A stretch of DNA of 64,000 nucleotides from Phaeodactylibacter sp. (GCF_022763345.1 NZ_JALEGS010000012.1:81931-145930); one strand, 5' to 3'; positions 36,580 through 46,112 are shown, numbered from the stretch's first letter. The notes: generated from the letters alone by a model not told the origin. Numbers and translations: made by a program.

Positions 36580-36699
36580 ATGCAGGCGAGGTATTATTAC
36601 CTGATGCTTTTGTTGTTTCTCTTTAGTGGATGCCATGCCCTAAATCGAATGCCGGCTCAGAAAGACTCCATCCGTAAGGCTAAATTGGTTTCGTACTGA
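36580..36699 (+). CDS. Possible 39-residue lipoprotein
   Basis: A short frame encodes MQARYYYLMLLLFLFSGC followed by 21 mostly polar residues (lipobox LFSGC, Cys18). It has the look of the small entericidin-like or lysis-type lipoproteins but no name can be given. It lies between the di-haem peroxidase and the convergent selO gene, ending 5 bp from the selO stop. Composition and signal are the only support. Confidence 0.4.
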   Translation: MQARYYYLMLLLFLFSGCHALNRMPAQKDSIRKAKLVSY

Positions 36700-36704
36700 G
36701 CTTA

Positions 36705-38135
36705 TTAGGTTCCGCAAAAGGTCTGATAGCTGGCATCAAAGCCAGCAGGGACCGTTTGCAGGGACAATCCGTCATCATAAGGTGATGACAGTTCCTGCAG
36801 GAACGAAAGGAAAGGCTGCATATCTCCCGCAACAGCGGACTGTAGCACTTCTTCCACCAAGTGGTTCCGTGGAATAACAACTGGGTTGGTTTGCGCCATC
36901 AGTGCATTGCTTTTAGTCAAAGATGTACCTCTTAACCGCGCTTTTTCCCATCTTGAATACCAATTTTCGAAAGCCTCTTCCTCCCTCAGCTTATTGATCA
37001 AATCCCCCCCTCGCCTCAGTTCAGTAAAGAAGTTGGTGTAGTCCACCCGCCATTTCGCCAGCAGTTTCAAACCAGAATTGACTAAATCCCGATCTTCCTC
37101 CACCTGATTCACAATGCCCAGCTTATTACCCATCATTTCAAAGTAAGCCCCGGTAAAGGCTTCCGGGAACCGATCCAGTACCTCTTCTGCCTTAGCACTG
37201 GCTGTTGCTTCTTCCTCATCAATCAAAGGAAGTATTGCATTGGCAAAAACACCTAGGTTCCAGTAGGCAATATTGGGCTGGTTAGCGAAGGCGTACCGGC
37301 CATCTGTATCGATAGAGCTGAATACTGTCCTGGGATGATAAACATTCATAAAGGCGCAGGGGCCGTAATCAATGGTTTCACCGGAAATAGCCACGTTGTC
37401 GGTATTCATAACTCCATGGATAAAGCCAACGCGTAGCCAGTTAACGATCAATTCCCTTTGCTTTTGCATCACGATTTCCAGCAAGCCCAGGGCAGGATTT
37501 AAGTGGTCCTTTAGTGCCGGGTAATGCCGTTCGATGGTATACTCCAGCAAAGCCTGCAGATCCCCTGCTTCTCCCAGGAAGCGCGCATACTCAAAAGTGC
37601 CCACCCGGATATGGCTTGCTGCGACCCGGGTCAGGACGCCACCCTGATGAATCCGCTCCCGGTAGACCGGGCCCGCTGTTTTGACCACTGCCAGGCTTCT
37701 GCTTGTTGGAATGTGGAGCGCATGCAAGGCTTCACTAATCAGGTACTCCCTCAGCATAGAGTAAAAAGTCGCCCTGCCGTCTCCCCTTCTGGAGTAAGGG
37801 GTTTGCCCGGAGCCTTTGAGCTGCAGGTCGTACAAGCCTCGCTGGGTTTCCACCTCGCCTAACAGCACAGCGCGGCCATCACCAAGGCGGGTGAAATGGC
37901 CAAACTGATGCCCGGCGTAAGCCTGAGCAATAGGCTGGCTATTTGGTATAGTTTCGTTGCCTGAAAGATAAGCCAAGGCCTTTGCGTCCTCCTTTAGCAA
38001 TTCAGCTATACCTAATTCCCTGGCCAAAGCCTCATTAAACAAAGCCATTTGGGGATCACTAATTGGTACCGGTGCTTGTTCAGCATACAAATTTGGGGGA
38101 AGCTGCGTTGCATAGGTGTGCTTTAACCAAGCCAT
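36705..38135 (-). CDS. selO: SelO/YdiU-family protein adenylyltransferase (pseudokinase fold)
   Basis: A 476-residue SelO protein, a pseudokinase-fold enzyme that transfers AMP from ATP to protein hydroxyls in response to redox stress. Family blocks seen: QPIAQAYAGHQFGHFTRLGDGRA, LQLKGSGQTPYSRRGDGRATFYS, LREYLISEALHALHIPTSRSLAVV, GVMNTDNVAISGETIDYGPCAFM and FSSIDTDGRYAFANQP. The C-terminal Cys of many members appears in YQTFCGT, the very end. Length matches the family. It is transcribed alone. Confidence 0.95.
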   Translation of the reverse strand: MAWLKHTYATQLPPNLYAEQAPVPISDPQMALFNEALARELGIAELLKEDAKALAYLSGNETIPNSQPIAQAYAGHQFGHFTRLGDGRAVLLGEVETQRGLYDLQLKGSGQTPYSRRGDGRATFYSMLREYLISEALHALHIPTSRSLAVVKTAGPVYRERIHQGGVLTRVAASHIRVGTFEYARFLGEAGDLQALLEYTIERHYPALKDHLNPALGLLEIVMQKQRELIVNWLRVGFIHGVMNTDNVAISGETIDYGPCAFMNVYHPRTVFSSIDTDGRYAFANQPNIAYWNLGVFANAILPLIDEEEATASAKAEEVLDRFPEAFTGAYFEMMGNKLGIVNQVEEDRDLVNSGLKLLAKWRVDYTNFFTELRRGGDLINKLREEEAFENWYSRWEKARLRGTSLTKSNALMAQTNPVVIPRNHLVEEVLQSAVAGDMQPFLSFLQELSSPYDDGLSLQTVPAGFDASYQTFCGT

Positions 38136-38340
38136 AGTATTTTATTTGTGTATCTAACTGAACGTAAAATGCTTTTGTTCTTGCCGGGTGGTTGTGACGA
38201 CAGGTGAAAATTCCAGGCTTTTGCAGCCTATGTGATCAATAAAGGGTTCACTGGACTTGAAAAATATTGGGTTTAAGTATCTTAGGCACTACTTAGTTGA
38301 CCCCGTGCAAGTACACCTAATTATATTCAGGTTCGCCCTA

Positions 38341-38769
38341 ATGAAAGAACTAAAGATTAAAACAGATACAAAGGTTGAATTCGTTTTCAATGAATACCCC
38401 GCCCCAGTTCGGGATAAAATGCTATTCCTCCGGCACTTAGTTATTGAAACCGCTAAAGCCACCGATGGCATTGAAGAACTCGAAGAAACCCTGAAGTGGG
38501 GCGAGCCCAGTTACCTGACCAAAATCGGAAGTACGTTAAGGATGGACTGGAAACCCAAAACGCCCGATCAATATGCCATGTATTTTAAATGCACCAGCAG
38601 ATTGGTGGAAACTTTCAGGGTACGGTTTGAGCATACCTTTGAGTTTGAGGGGAACCGGGCAATAGTCTTCCACTTGGATGATGAAATTCCTACCGAATCA
38701 CTCAAACATTGCATTAAAGCGACACTAATTTATCATAAGGTAAAGCATTTGCCGACATTAGGGATATAA
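38341..38769 (+). CDS. DUF1801 (YdhG-like) protein
   Basis: A 142-residue protein of the DUF1801 fold, recognised by VRDKMLFLRHLVIETAKATDGIEE, ETLKWGEPSYLT and MYFKCTSRLVETFR. The ATG at 38341 (MKELKIKTDTKVE) gives the right length; upstream in-frame starts would add unrelated residues. Function in bacteria is unknown. A quinone-reductase-like gene follows 168 bp later. Confidence 0.85.
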   Translation: MKELKIKTDTKVEFVFNEYPAPVRDKMLFLRHLVIETAKATDGIEELEETLKWGEPSYLTKIGSTLRMDWKPKTPDQYAMYFKCTSRLVETFRVRFEHTFEFEGNRAIVFHLDDEIPTESLKHCIKATLIYHKVKHLPTLGI

Positions 38770-38937
38770 ATTGCAGACCACACAAGATTTGTCCTGTTTT
38801 ATCCTGTGTTAGGCAGAGAAAATGGATTTGGAGATCAAAATTGCAGAGCTTGGTAGTTGTACCGTCTAGAACTGGTATACGAGACCATACAACTGAGCCT
38901 CTTACTGGTACTAAGTTTACACCGTCTGAAGTTGAAA

Positions 38938-39876
38938 ATGGATCAACAAAAAAGAACTATGAAAGCGGTAATCTGCCCGAAATACGGACCACCGGAAGTC
39001 TTGGAAATCAAAGACATCCCAAGGCCAGTTCCAAAAAAATATGAGGTTCTGGTAAAGGTAATTGCCTCGACCGTAAACACTGGAGATGTTAGGATCAGAG
39101 GGCTTAGAGTAAAGGGGATCATGAAAATAATTATGCGTGTGGTGCTGGGGTTCTCCAAGCCCAGAAAGCCCGTTTTAGGAACGGTTTTTTCAGGCATAGT
39201 CGAAGAGGTTGGAGCTTCAGTCACTCAGTTTAAAATCGGGCAGGAGGTGTACGGAACCACCGGGTTTCAGCAAGGGTGCCATGCAGCATATGTGTGCCTC
39301 CCTGAAAATAAAGCAATCGCCACTAAACCTGAAAAGGCATCCTTTGAAGAAGCGGCAGCGCTCCCTTTTGGTGGGCAGACCGCTATCTATTTCTTACGAA
39401 AAGGCAGAATTGATGCCATCAACAACCCTGAGGTGCTGATCTATGGTGCTACAGGATCAGTAGGTACTGCTGCTGTTCAAATTGCCAAATATTATGGTGC
39501 AACCGTAACGGCAGTTTGCAGCTCAAGAGGAAAAGGGCTTGTAGAGCAACTAGGAGCAGACCATATCGTTCAGTACGATCAGGAGGACTTCACAAAACTA
39601 CCGGATAAGTTCGACATTATTTTGGATGCCGTTGGAAAAACCAGCAAAAAGATATGCAAGCCACTGTTAAAGCCTGGTGGGAAGTTTTTTACGGTAGAAG
39701 GGACTGATGTTGCCGATGAGCGGAAAGCGTATCTGGAGTTTTTGTCTCAGCTCTTCGACAACGAAAATTACGATCCTGTCATAGATAAAGTTTACTCCAT
39801 AGGACAGATTCAGGAAGCACATCGGTATGTGGATTCAGGCAGGAAGAAAGGTAATGCAGTGCTTCAAATAGCATAG
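38938..39876 (+). CDS. Medium-chain NAD(P)-dependent oxidoreductase (quinone reductase-like)
   Basis: A 312-residue zinc-independent MDR enzyme. The start MDQQKRTMKAVICPKYGPPEVLE is typical (Met8, at 38959, is an alternative start). Seen: YEVLVKVIASTVNTGDVRIRG, VFSGIVEEVGASVTQFKIGQEVYG, the cofactor-binding GATGSVGTAAVQIAKYYGATV and the tail PVIDKVYSIGQIQEAHRYVDSGRKKGNAVLQ. It lacks the structural-zinc Cys cluster. Substrate is likely a quinone or enone, by family only. Confidence 0.92.
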   Translation: MDQQKRTMKAVICPKYGPPEVLEIKDIPRPVPKKYEVLVKVIASTVNTGDVRIRGLRVKGIMKIIMRVVLGFSKPRKPVLGTVFSGIVEEVGASVTQFKIGQEVYGTTGFQQGCHAAYVCLPENKAIATKPEKASFEEAAALPFGGQTAIYFLRKGRIDAINNPEVLIYGATGSVGTAAVQIAKYYGATVTAVCSSRGKGLVEQLGADHIVQYDQEDFTKLPDKFDIILDAVGKTSKKICKPLLKPGGKFFTVEGTDVADERKAYLEFLSQLFDNENYDPVIDKVYSIGQIQEAHRYVDSGRKKGNAVLQIA

Positions 39877-40253
39877 CTTTACTTACGCAAATGTTTGTCC
39901 TCAACGCCAGAAAAAAGTATATTGCCGGTCCTACATTCATTATGACCAACCATGACAACGAGTATAAGCCAGTTTAGGATTACCTACCCGTTGGTTTAGA
40001 CAACTGCCCCTTTTCTGAAACTTGCTTGATTGCTGCCCCAGGGAAACCTCTTTGGGAGTGTTACAGAGTATTCACTTTTCAATGAATCCATTGCTGCCTA
40101 TTTATCACAAAAACACTCCTCTTCTCTTTAGCCACTGTCTTTTGCACTGGCGTGTAGGAAGAAAGAGGGTATTTCTTTGAAAGCTGGGGAGGTGCTATTT
40201 TTCGCACGGCCTTCACAGCAAGAAGTACTACATAATCATAATGATTAACTCAG
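39877..40253. other. Intergenic region upstream of the sensor kinase
   Basis: A 377-bp gap with no credible gene. It should contain the kinase promoter; TATTTTTC near 40195 with TTTG about 16 bp upstream resembles a Bacteroidota promoter with one mismatch and short spacing. No repeat or RNA structure stands out. Confidence 0.35.
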
Positions 40254-43200
40254 ATGAAAACACGTGATATTAATGGCAACCTCGATGCCCTGCAAAGAAA
40301 GTTGAAAGCGTCTGAGGATCGCCTGGTTGTGGTAGAATCAAAGTTAGGCCAACTAGAGGAGTTGTACCAAAAACTGTTCAATCACCTTGCCGATGAAGTA
40401 CACCTCTGGAGAGTCGTTAGAAAAAAGGATGGCAGCATAAAAACATGGGTGCTGGCAGATGTAAACCCCGCAGCACTTGACAGCTGGGGAAAGCAAAAAG
40501 AGAAGGTCATAGGCAAAACCGCCGAAGAAATCTTTGGCAAAGGGACAACGGAGCAATTCATGCCTATTGTCCAGCAAATTTTCAATACCGGCCAACCGCA
40601 CAAGTGGGTGGAATACTTTGCACCTACCAATCAGTACCTCAGTATGTCCAGCATCCCAATGGGCGACTACTTTATTTCAACAGGAAAAGATATTACGGAA
40701 GAAAAACTGGCTAAAAAGGCACTGGAGGAGAGTGAGGACTTTTTAAAGCGGACTGGTGAAATTGCCAAGGTAGGCGGCTGGCAATTAAAAGGCGATTTTA
40801 GCAAAGTTCATCAGACTAAAACCACTCGCGAGCTCCATGAACTGCCGGAAGGCGTTGAGCTTGAAACAAAAGAAGCCCTCAACTTTTACCACCCTGATGA
40901 TCGTGAGTGGGTTGCTCAAATCGTAAATGAGTCTATCGAAACCGGTAAGCCCTTCAATTTTGAGGCACGCTTTATAACCGCTAAGGGCAAACAAATCTGG
41001 GTACATGCCATGGGTGAATCTGAAATGGCAGATGGTAAATGCGTAAAGCTGACCGGTGTTTTTCAGGATATCACAAAGCGGAAGAAGACAACCAGCAGAG
41101 TAAATTTGCTGACCAAAGCCATTGATCACTCTCTGAATGGATTTGATATAGTTGATCACGAGGGCAAGTTCATCTACGTTAATAAAGCCCATTCCAGAAT
41201 GTTTGGATACAGTGACCCTTCAGAGATCATTGGAACTTCTCCGGCAAAGCTTTGCGCTGACCCGACCTTCCCGGAACGACTCGTAAAAAACCTCAAGGAA
41301 AAAGGGAAATATATCTGTGAGCTGAAAGCCAGACGTAAAGATGGAAGTGAGTTTGATCTGTTGATGTATTCCCGCCTGGATTATGACGAAAATGGTAATG
41401 AGATTTACCCCACATCTTCCATAGACATTACTGAAAGACGCAAGACAGAAGAGGAAAAAAAGAAGGTGCAAAATCAACTACTGCACATTACGAACTCCAT
41501 ACCGGGAGCAATTTACCAGTTTGTATTTCACAAGGACGGGACTTTTTCCATGCCCTTCGTGAGCGATAAGGCAAGCGAAATACTTGGTTTTGCTTCTGAA
41601 CAGATGAAAGACCCTGCATTTCTCTTTTCCCGCATTCACCCGGAAGACTTTGATGGCACTATGCACTCTATCCTTGAGGCGAATCAGGACAAGGCTAAAT
41701 GGGCAAAAACCTTCAGAGCCTTTAATAAGCACGGTCAAGTAGTGTGGATAGCAGGCCATGCGCTGGGCTCAGCTGACGAAGAGGGGAATATTGTGCACAA
41801 TGGGGTTTTGTTCGATATCACGGAGCAGAAGGAAGCCGAAGTGGCTCTAAAAGCGAGCCAGCGCCAATTTCAAAACATAGCGGACAATCTTGCTGGAGTA
41901 ATATTTAAGTACAAATTAAATACTGATGGTACCGATGAGCTGCTCTACATGAGCAAGGGCGCCCATCAGTTATACGAAGTAGCACCGGATAAAGCTATAG
42001 CAAATATTCAGTTGATTTGGGATAAAATCCATAAAGAGGATTTAAAACAAATCAGACCTTCTATTCAGAAATCCGCAAAGGAACTTACGCCTTGGAAGTT
42101 TGAGCACCGGCTCCAATTTCCTGACGGAAGAATAAAATGGGTTGATGTGAGAGGCGTGCCTGTTAAAAACACCGATGGAAGTGTCGTTTGGAATTCTATA
42201 GGTTTGGATATTACCAAACAAAAGGAAGCCGAAAAGGAACTGGAGCGGATCAATAAAAACCTGGAGAAGCTGGTGGAAGAGCGTGCCCGAAAAGCCATTG
42301 AGCTTTCCAAAGAACTGGAACACTACTGGTTAGCGGCAAAACATGCTAAATCCGGAGTATGGCGATATGATGTACTGACAAATGCCCTGGAATGGGATAG
42401 TATTATGTATGAACTTTTTGGCATCGACAAAGAAGCGTTCTCCGGTGCCTATGAAGCCTGGGAAACAAGCTTACACCCAGAAGATAAAGAAAGAAATGTC
42501 AGAGCCTTACAAGATACCATTGCAGAACAAAAAGATCTTGACATTCTATTTCGAATTATCCACCGGGAGTCAGGCGAAATCCGCCATATTCGTGGAAAGG
42601 GTAAAGCCGAAACGGATGACAAGGGAAATACCATTGCCGTTTTTGGCACCAACTGGGATGTAACCAAAGAGATGCAGCTTGCCGTTGAGCGGCAACAAGC
42701 GCTGGAAAAACTGAAAGAAGCACAATCCCAGCTGATTCAATCCGAAAAAATGGCTTCCCTGGGTATCCTGACTGCCGGCGTAGCGCATGAATTGAATAAC
42801 CCTTTAAACTACATCGTAGGAGGCTATACGGCTATTCATAATCACCTCCACGAAGATGAGGTGATTGATAAAGCAGAAATCGAAGAATACCTCGGCTGGA
42901 TTAAAGCCGGCTCGGACAGAGCCACTAAAATTGTAAAAAGCCTAAACCTTTTCAGCAGAAGCAACGAAGATAACACAGAGGTTTGCGATCTCCATCTCAT
43001 CATAGATGACTGCCTTGTGATGCTACAGAACAAATACAAGGACAGAATTACGATTACAAAAGAATATACAGACCGTCCGGCTAGAGTACTGGGCAATAAT
43101 GGAAAGCTTCACCAGGCTATTCTTAACCTCCTCGCCAATGCCATAGATGCTATTCCAGAAAAAGGCGAAATAACCATCGAAACAAAATTCTTGAAAAACG

Positions 43201-43433
43201 AGCTTGCCATAATTATTGGCGACAACGGGTGCGGAATACGACGGGAAAACCTCAACAAAGTAATGGACCCATTCTACACAACGAAACCCCCTGGTGTTGG
43301 AACAGGACTAGGGTTATCCATTACTCATTCCATTATTCAGGAACACGATGGAAGCCTCACCATTACCTCAGAAGTGGATAAGGGAACCCAAGTAGCTATC
43401 AGCCTACCTAAAGAAAAAAACCATGCAAAATAG
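40254..43433 (+). CDS. Multi-PAS sensor histidine kinase (cytosolic)
   Basis: A 1059-residue kinase without transmembrane helices. After an N-terminal coiled coil (about 5-40) I count six PAS/PAC units (about 40-145, 150-275, 276-400, 405-525, 530-655 and 690-805), each ending in a D-I-T or D-V-T motif such as GVFQDITKRKK and NWDVTKEM. A short coiled coil precedes the sixth. The H-box AHELNNPLNYIVGG places the phosphorylated His at 845, and the ATPase has N (NLLANAIDAIP, about 958), G1 (GDNGCGI) and G2 (GTGLGLSI) boxes. It overlaps the receiver gene by 11 bp, which argues that they are partners. Signal is unknown. Confidence 0.95.
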   Translation: MKTRDINGNLDALQRKLKASEDRLVVVESKLGQLEELYQKLFNHLADEVHLWRVVRKKDGSIKTWVLADVNPAALDSWGKQKEKVIGKTAEEIFGKGTTEQFMPIVQQIFNTGQPHKWVEYFAPTNQYLSMSSIPMGDYFISTGKDITEEKLAKKALEESEDFLKRTGEIAKVGGWQLKGDFSKVHQTKTTRELHELPEGVELETKEALNFYHPDDREWVAQIVNESIETGKPFNFEARFITAKGKQIWVHAMGESEMADGKCVKLTGVFQDITKRKKTTSRVNLLTKAIDHSLNGFDIVDHEGKFIYVNKAHSRMFGYSDPSEIIGTSPAKLCADPTFPERLVKNLKEKGKYICELKARRKDGSEFDLLMYSRLDYDENGNEIYPTSSIDITERRKTEEEKKKVQNQLLHITNSIPGAIYQFVFHKDGTFSMPFVSDKASEILGFASEQMKDPAFLFSRIHPEDFDGTMHSILEANQDKAKWAKTFRAFNKHGQVVWIAGHALGSADEEGNIVHNGVLFDITEQKEAEVALKASQRQFQNIADNLAGVIFKYKLNTDGTDELLYMSKGAHQLYEVAPDKAIANIQLIWDKIHKEDLKQIRPSIQKSAKELTPWKFEHRLQFPDGRIKWVDVRGVPVKNTDGSVVWNSIGLDITKQKEAEKELERINKNLEKLVEERARKAIELSKELEHYWLAAKHAKSGVWRYDVLTNALEWDSIMYELFGIDKEAFSGAYEAWETSLHPEDKERNVRALQDTIAEQKDLDILFRIIHRESGEIRHIRGKGKAETDDKGNTIAVFGTNWDVTKEMQLAVERQQALEKLKEAQSQLIQSEKMASLGILTAGVAHELNNPLNYIVGGYTAIHNHLHEDEVIDKAEIEEYLGWIKAGSDRATKIVKSLNLFSRSNEDNTEVCDLHLIIDDCLVMLQNKYKDRITITKEYTDRPARVLGNNGKLHQAILNLLANAIDAIPEKGEITIETKFLKNELAIIIGDNGCGIRRENLNKVMDPFYTTKPPGVGTGLGLSITHSIIQEHDGSLTITSEVDKGTQVAISLPKEKNHAK

Positions 43434-43788
43434 AAATAAAGTCTTGTGTGTAGATGACGAGCCCATCAACCTTTTAATTCTCAAGAAAATCCTTGGAAGA
43501 AAATACGAAGTCATTACCGCAAAGCATGGGGAAGATGGACTATTAGAACTTGAAAAAGACCCGGCAATCAAATGGGTCATTACCGATATGAATATGCCCG
43601 GAATGACGGGCTTGGACTTTATCCGGGAGGCACAAAAGCAGTTCTCGAACAAAAAGTATTTTATGCTATCCGGTTATGCCATTACCGAGGAAATTCAGGA
43701 AGCTTTAGATACCGGGCTGATTTACGAATACTTCCAAAAACCAGCAGATTACAAGAAGATCGACCAGGCACTGGAAGAGTATAGCTAG
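43423..43788 (+). CDS. Stand-alone response regulator receiver
   Basis: A 121-residue CheY-like receiver with no output domain. Acidic pair Asp11-Asp12, phosphorylation site Asp55 in ITDMNMPGMTG, Ser83 and Lys106 are all present, so it should be phosphorylated normally. It starts within the last codons of the sensor kinase and probably takes its phosphate. Output must act through protein contact or a further relay encoded elsewhere. Confidence 0.93.
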   Translation: MQNRNKVLCVDDEPINLLILKKILGRKYEVITAKHGEDGLLELEKDPAIKWVITDMNMPGMTGLDFIREAQKQFSNKKYFMLSGYAITEEIQEALDTGLIYEYFQKPADYKKIDQALEEYS

Positions 43789-43886
43789 GAAGGATAGCAC
43801 CGTTTATGCTTAATGGTGTACACTGATTCCCTGATAGCGCTGTAAACTATAGGCCAAACCTGCTTCTGTGGTCTGGACAATTTTCC

Positions 43887-44504
43887 TTATCGCTTTAATA
43901 ACTTAAAGCCAATTTCTCTTCCGTGCCCCTGCATCATGGCCAGGTTGATCCAAAAGAAAGCGAACTGTTCCATTAAGTCAAATTTGTCGTTTCCACCGAT
44001 GTCATAGCAAGCTGCAAAACCAGCATCTCCCGCCAGGGAAATCGCTGCTTCCTTTCCTTCTTTACTATCACCCGCCACAAAGGCATCTAATGCCGTCCCT
44101 CCGTACCTCGGATCTTTTATGTTGTTGTAGCCAGTGGTATTGAAGCACTTTACCACATCCGTAGCAGCCGTATTAGCCAAGAGGGCCGCTGAGGTATTGG
44201 AAAACCCTTTTGGGCCCCGACCCATGACGATATTCATAGTATCAATGATGATCTTGCCTTGGGTGTTCCCCAAAGACCGGGCAACCTCTACAGCTGCAGT
44301 TGCCGGAGTAGCGATCAGGATAACCGCTGATTTAGCGACAGCTTCTGCTATCGGCATGGCAGTTATATTGCTATGCTTCAGCAGTGCTTTGCCCTTGAAG
44401 TTTTGCAGGTCCCGAACACCAAGGCTAATAGTATGCCCTTTTGCTGCCCATTTGGTGGCAAGCGCTCCCCCTACATTTCCGGTACCTATAATTGCTATAT
44501 TCAT
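43887..44504 (-). CDS. NADPH-dependent F420 reductase-like NAD(P)-binding protein
   Basis: A 205-residue Rossmann protein of the F420-oxidoreductase-type NADP-binding family. Seen: the dinucleotide motif GTGNVGGALA at residue 7, GVRD after strand 2, VILIATPATA and the VVKCFNTTGYNNI block. Bacteroidota do not make F420, so the substrate is probably another low-potential compound. It follows the barrel protein gene with 2 bp between, so the two are cotranscribed. Confidence 0.88.
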   Translation of the reverse strand: MNIAIIGTGNVGGALATKWAAKGHTISLGVRDLQNFKGKALLKHSNITAMPIAEAVAKSAVILIATPATAAVEVARSLGNTQGKIIIDTMNIVMGRGPKGFSNTSAALLANTAATDVVKCFNTTGYNNIKDPRYGGTALDAFVAGDSKEGKEAAISLAGDAGFAACYDIGGNDKFDLMEQFAFFWINLAMMQGHGREIGFKLLKR

Positions 44505-44506
44505 AC

Positions 44507-45118
44507 TTAAAACTGTTTTCTTAAAAATACTCCCGGGTTAGTGTCTGTGGTCTTATATACTTTTCCCAACCCCAATAGGTTGACCGCCAGCCCAAATTGA
44601 TACCCACTTTGGTCCAGTCCTGCGCGGATTCTTTGCACACTCGCTATATGCCCGGCCCGGCTAAAGTTTGAGAATAGTTCCAGACTGGAATACAGCTTCC
44701 AGTTATCATTGAATGCCGGTGTATATCTCAGGATAGAAAACCAGGAGCAGGAAAAATCCTGTTGTAACCCTACAGATGCCAGCGCATAAACCATGAATGA
44801 CTTTCCGGCTTTAAAATAATGAATTCCTGCGTCAGCTCCTGCACCTGAGGTAGCAATACGGCCTACTACGGTTCCTCCCAAGCCTGATGGGGTAGTGTAA
44901 TTTAAGTAAGCCCCGGTGAAAAGATCGGTATGGTTTTCGTAATCGACTGTGGCTCTCGACCGGCTAAACAAAGACCACTTTCTCTCGGCATCAAAGGTTT
45001 TAAGCCATTGGGCATCAGCAAAAATGCGCGATGTTCCGGGCATTAATTCCAGGCTTTGACCAGCCATTTTTGAGAAAGCAAGTAAACTTAAGAAACACAA
45101 AAGAAGTAACCGTTTCAT
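44507..45118 (-). CDS. Outer-membrane beta-barrel-like protein, hypothetical
   Basis: A 203-residue exported protein (signal MKRLLLLCFLSLLAFSKMAGQ) with alternating hydrophobic/polar strands (GAYLNYTTPSGLGGTVVGR, YQFGLAVNLLGLG) ending in ...RKQF, consistent with a small outer-membrane barrel. I do not recognise a named family. The ATG at 45118 was chosen because it begins the signal peptide. It precedes the F420-reductase-like gene by 2 bp; a perfect hairpin (45138-45163) lies just upstream. Confidence 0.75.
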   Translation of the reverse strand: MKRLLLLCFLSLLAFSKMAGQSLELMPGTSRIFADAQWLKTFDAERKWSLFSRSRATVDYENHTDLFTGAYLNYTTPSGLGGTVVGRIATSGAGADAGIHYFKAGKSFMVYALASVGLQQDFSCSWFSILRYTPAFNDNWKLYSSLELFSNFSRAGHIASVQRIRAGLDQSGYQFGLAVNLLGLGKVYKTTDTNPGVFLRKQF

Positions 45119-45137
45119 ATTCAGCAGCACAATTATA

Positions 45138-45163
45138 GGGTGAGAAGCCGGAGCTTCTCACCC
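45138..45163. terminator. Perfect 11-bp hairpin between the DJ-1-like and barrel genes
   Basis: GGGTGAGAAGC (45138-45148) pairs exactly with GCTTCTCACCC (45153-45163) around a CGGA loop. It lies 11 bp downstream of the frame-corrected stop of the DJ-1-like gene and 19 bp before the next start. No T tract follows on either strand, so it may act as an attenuator or mRNA end-protecting structure. Confidence 0.5.
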
Positions 45164-45174
45164 ACTATTAGCGG

Positions 45175-46058
45175 TTACTTTTTATTCAGTAAGTCCACAA
45201 CCATGCGCGCGGCTGCAGCACCTGAATTCTGTTGCTGCCCGGTTATCAAATGACCATCTGTAATCGCATAGGAAGCGAAGGGTTCAGCTACTTTAATGTA
45301 GTACCTTCCAGCTTTCTTGCCTGGTCTTCTATCCGATAGGGCTGGATTTTCTGACCTACAGCCTGATCTGCGTAGTCTTCTTCCGCGTTAGCGAAGCCTG
45401 TCCAGGTTTTGTCCTTAACGAGTAGCTCACCATCTGAGGTCTTTGCCTCAAGCAGTAAAGTCGTGGAATGGCAGACCGCTGCACTGGGCTTTTCCGACTC
45501 GTAAAAAGAAACGAAGAGTTTTTCCAGTTCGGGATTGCCACGAAACGTGTACATAGGGCCTTGACCACCTACTAAAAAGATGGCATCATAACCCTCCGCA
45601 CTCACCTCGCTTAGCTTTCGGGTTTGCTTCAGCATTTCGTTGAACCATTCCTGCTGCATATAGCCTAACGAGATCACATCATGCGCAGCGTAACCACTAG
45701 CATCCGTAGGGTCTGAATACCCATCCATTTTTACTTCGCCGCCTTCGGTAGAAACCAATTCCACCTCATAACCTGCTTCCTGAAATACATGAAGCGGGTG
45801 CGTTAATTCCGCTGCCCAGAAACCAATCGGCCACCCGGTTTGCTCCGATATCGCCGGACTACTGGCAACCATTAGGATTTTGCCTTTGTAAGGCATCCCA
45901 TGTGCGTGTACATACCGCTTGTCTTCTTTGACCTTTGGCTTCGTCTGTTGCTGCACCTCCGTTTTGGCCGTTTCAGCAACCGTACTGGTTTGAGATTTGG
46001 ATTCGCACCCCAGAAACGTAAAGACTGCGGCTAAAAAAATTCCTGTCGTAAATTTCAT
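45175..46058 (-). pseudogene. DJ-1/PfpI-family lipoprotein with a C-terminal frameshift
   Basis: The frame from the ATG at 46058 has a lipobox (FTFLGC, Cys18) and a DJ-1/PfpI domain with VGGQGPMYTF and the nucleophile-elbow AAVCHSTTLLL (Cys). It ends at a stop at 45288-45290 after LEGTTLK. In the next frame the sequence continues as YYIKVAEPFASYAITDGHL and then ITGQQQNSGAAAARMVVDLL to a stop at 45175-45177. That is the usual C-terminus of this family. A single-base change near 45300-45310 thus splits one gene of about 294 residues. Either the gene is recently inactivated, or it is a sequencing error. The Cys and most of the fold are in the first part. It is divergent from an HxlR regulator. 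Confidence 0.8.
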
Positions 46059-46094
46059 GTTGTTATCTTTTTTCCACAAATGTGGATACAAACC

Positions 46095-46112
46095 GTATAT
46101 TTGGCAATATAC
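46095..46112. promoter_or_regulatory. Palindromic operator between the DJ-1-like and HxlR genes
   Basis: GTATATT-TGGC-AATATAC is a perfect 7-bp inverted repeat with a 4-bp centre, 36 bp before the DJ-1-like ATG and 55 bp before the HxlR ATG. Its placement in the divergent promoter suggests the binding site of the adjacent HxlR regulator; this is inference. Confidence 0.55.
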
